From Xiphophorus maculatus (taxonomy: Eukaryota > Chordata > Actinopteri > Cyprinodontiformes > Poeciliidae): a DNA stretch of 64,000 nt. The stretch spans positions 23,702,751 through 23,766,750 of the forward strand of contig NC_036460.1 in the NCBI RefSeq assembly GCF_002775205.1, read 5' to 3'. A program made the position numbers and the translations under genes. The notes beneath the pieces were generated by a model. It made no database searches. It saw only the letters and a list, made by a program, of their open reading frames with translations, and was not told the origin of the DNA. Shown one piece after another: positions 63,012 through 64,000 of this stretch; positions within the stretch are counted from its first letter, which is position 1, and every line of letters begins with the position of its first letter.

Positions 63012-63601
63012 TCATGTTAAAGGAGTCGGAGCCAGGACCTCCCCGGTGAGAGAGCAGCGATCTTTGGTTTTATGAATATGCTCAGGGAAAGTATTAGGAG
63101 GTTTAATGCTGCGTGCGCGAGCTGGTTTCCAGCTAAAAATGTGGCTGAAAACGTTTTGACGTTCCAGCTGCTTTAATTTGGCGGGTCAGCAGCTGGGAAG
63201 CATCTCATTCAGGAGGAAATCTGCTGGATGGATTATCTCCGACGCCAGCTTTATTATTATGTTCGATTCAAAAGTACCTTTGAGGGGCTTTTTTTAGGGG
63301 GGGTGTAGTTGTTCTCATTTCGCTCTCTTGGCCTTGGTTTTCCTCGCCACTGCCGTCCTCCTTTATCTTCCGCGCTCCGTGCTGCTTTCCACTTATCCGA
63401 CTTCCTGCGTCCTTTAGATCTCCCTCTCCTCGGAGCAAAGCGATAAAACAGAACCAAATCCCACATGTGCTGCTCCGGGCCTCAACCTGCAGCGCGAGGA
63501 TGTGACTGACGTCTCTGTTACATCCCCGCTTGTACTCCAGTACGGGCCAGAGGGTGACCTTTGACCCGCCGGGCGCTCCCTCTCCCGGTCTGATCTGCCT
63601 G

Positions 63602-63660
63602 ATGGATGGCGCTCTGTCCGTGCTCGTTCTGGGACTTTTCACTTCTTTCTTCATTTGTCA
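63602..63660 (+). CDS. Candidate first coding exon with signal peptide, unidentified gene (partial)
   Basis: ATG 63602 opens MDGALSVLVLGLFTSFFIC, a short hydrophobic leader, and runs into a consensus donor (CA|GTAAGT) after 63660 in phase 2. It lies in GC-rich DNA downstream of a G-run. It could start a secreted or membrane protein that continues past the window, or be a chance frame in a col26a1 intron. The family is not recognised. Confidence 0.3.
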
Positions 63661-64000
63661 GTAAGTCTTCCTTCCTCCTGCTGATAGATTTCCTTCCAGC
63701 TGACAGTCTGTCTGTCTGCAGATGCACACATCTGTTTGTCAGGTAATTATTATGTGTCCAAAATAGTGCTGTCAGTCAATTGATCCCTGCGGGAGCGCTG
63801 TGATTAATAACGGTTAACTTTTAAAGAAATGTTTCACGTCTCAATCCGAGCGTGTTGGTTTTCCAGGTTTCCCTATTCAGGAAGGTTTAAAAGAAGTGGT
63901 TTGTTTCAAGCGTTAATTCAGAAATGTTAACTATAAACTGGTTGTTGTTTCTGGTGGAAGGATAATTCATCGTTAAATACGAACATGCTACCTTGGTTTC

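Larger units (their letters stand above)
57407..63600. other. col26a1 intron 3 or intergenic DNA
   Basis: No col26a1 exon was recognised. A 28-base A-run lies at 58090-58118, a perfect 17-bp hairpin at 59215-59253 and an 18-base G-run at 62994-63011. From about 62.7 kb onward the DNA becomes GC-rich and promoter-like. Confidence 0.55.

Noticed and set aside
62610-63654. Several overlapping ORFs on both strands near the right edge
   Set aside because: GC-rich DNA produces long chance frames; only the leader with a splice donor at 63602 was kept.

Overview
This is vertebrate nuclear DNA, almost certainly from a ray-finned (teleost) fish. The genes have spliced GT-AG exons that read as recognisable vertebrate proteins. 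The introns carry typical fish repeats: hAT MITEs with 8-bp target duplications, Tc1-type relics, a tRNA-derived SINE and L2/CR1-like LINE tails. The SINE resembles families I associate with cyprinodontiform fishes, but that is a guess from memory. No bacterial, viral or plasmid signature was seen.

Layout from left to right. (1) The minus strand from 1423 to 15580 holds an inositol-trisphosphate 3-kinase gene. Its last exons lie beyond the left edge, it has a 12-kb first coding intron full of repeats, and a 5' untranslated exon near 20.35-20.7 kb is likely. (2) The plus strand from 21704 to 36009 holds gfm1, mitochondrial elongation factor G1. All 18 exons were found and they sum to 748 codons plus a stop. 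(3) Interleaved on the opposite strand (36464 to 28877) is a seven-exon latexin/RARRES1-type gene. Six exons lie in gfm1 intron 13 and the signal-peptide exon lies just beyond the end of gfm1. (4) The minus strand from 42096 to 39188 holds neu3, a plasma-membrane sialidase with a lysine/arginine tail written by a triplet repeat. (5) The plus strand from 45848 to 49101 holds wdr53 in two coding exons, with a 1.24-kb hAT element in its intron and two perfect CRE sites near its presumed promoter. (6) The minus strand from 53647 to 51020 holds srprb, the beta subunit of the SRP receptor, in seven exons. (7) The plus strand from 55393 holds the first three coding exons of col26a1, which runs off the right edge. 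A possible separate signal-peptide exon lies at 63602-63660.

These genes do not form a pathway. They cover phosphoinositide signalling, mitochondrial translation, a secreted latexin-fold protein, ganglioside desialylation, a WD40 protein, ER targeting and extracellular matrix. The only strong structural relationship is the antisense interleaving of gfm1 and the latexin-like gene, which has a nested counterpart in mammals. I found no convincing undescribed biological system. The best leads are the interleaved gene pair, the divergent calmodulin-binding exon of the kinase, the polybasic sialidase tail, a degenerate mixed-orientation repeat field in col26a1 intron 2, a possible two-exon small secreted protein inside the kinase intron, and the unassigned signal-peptide exon at the right edge.
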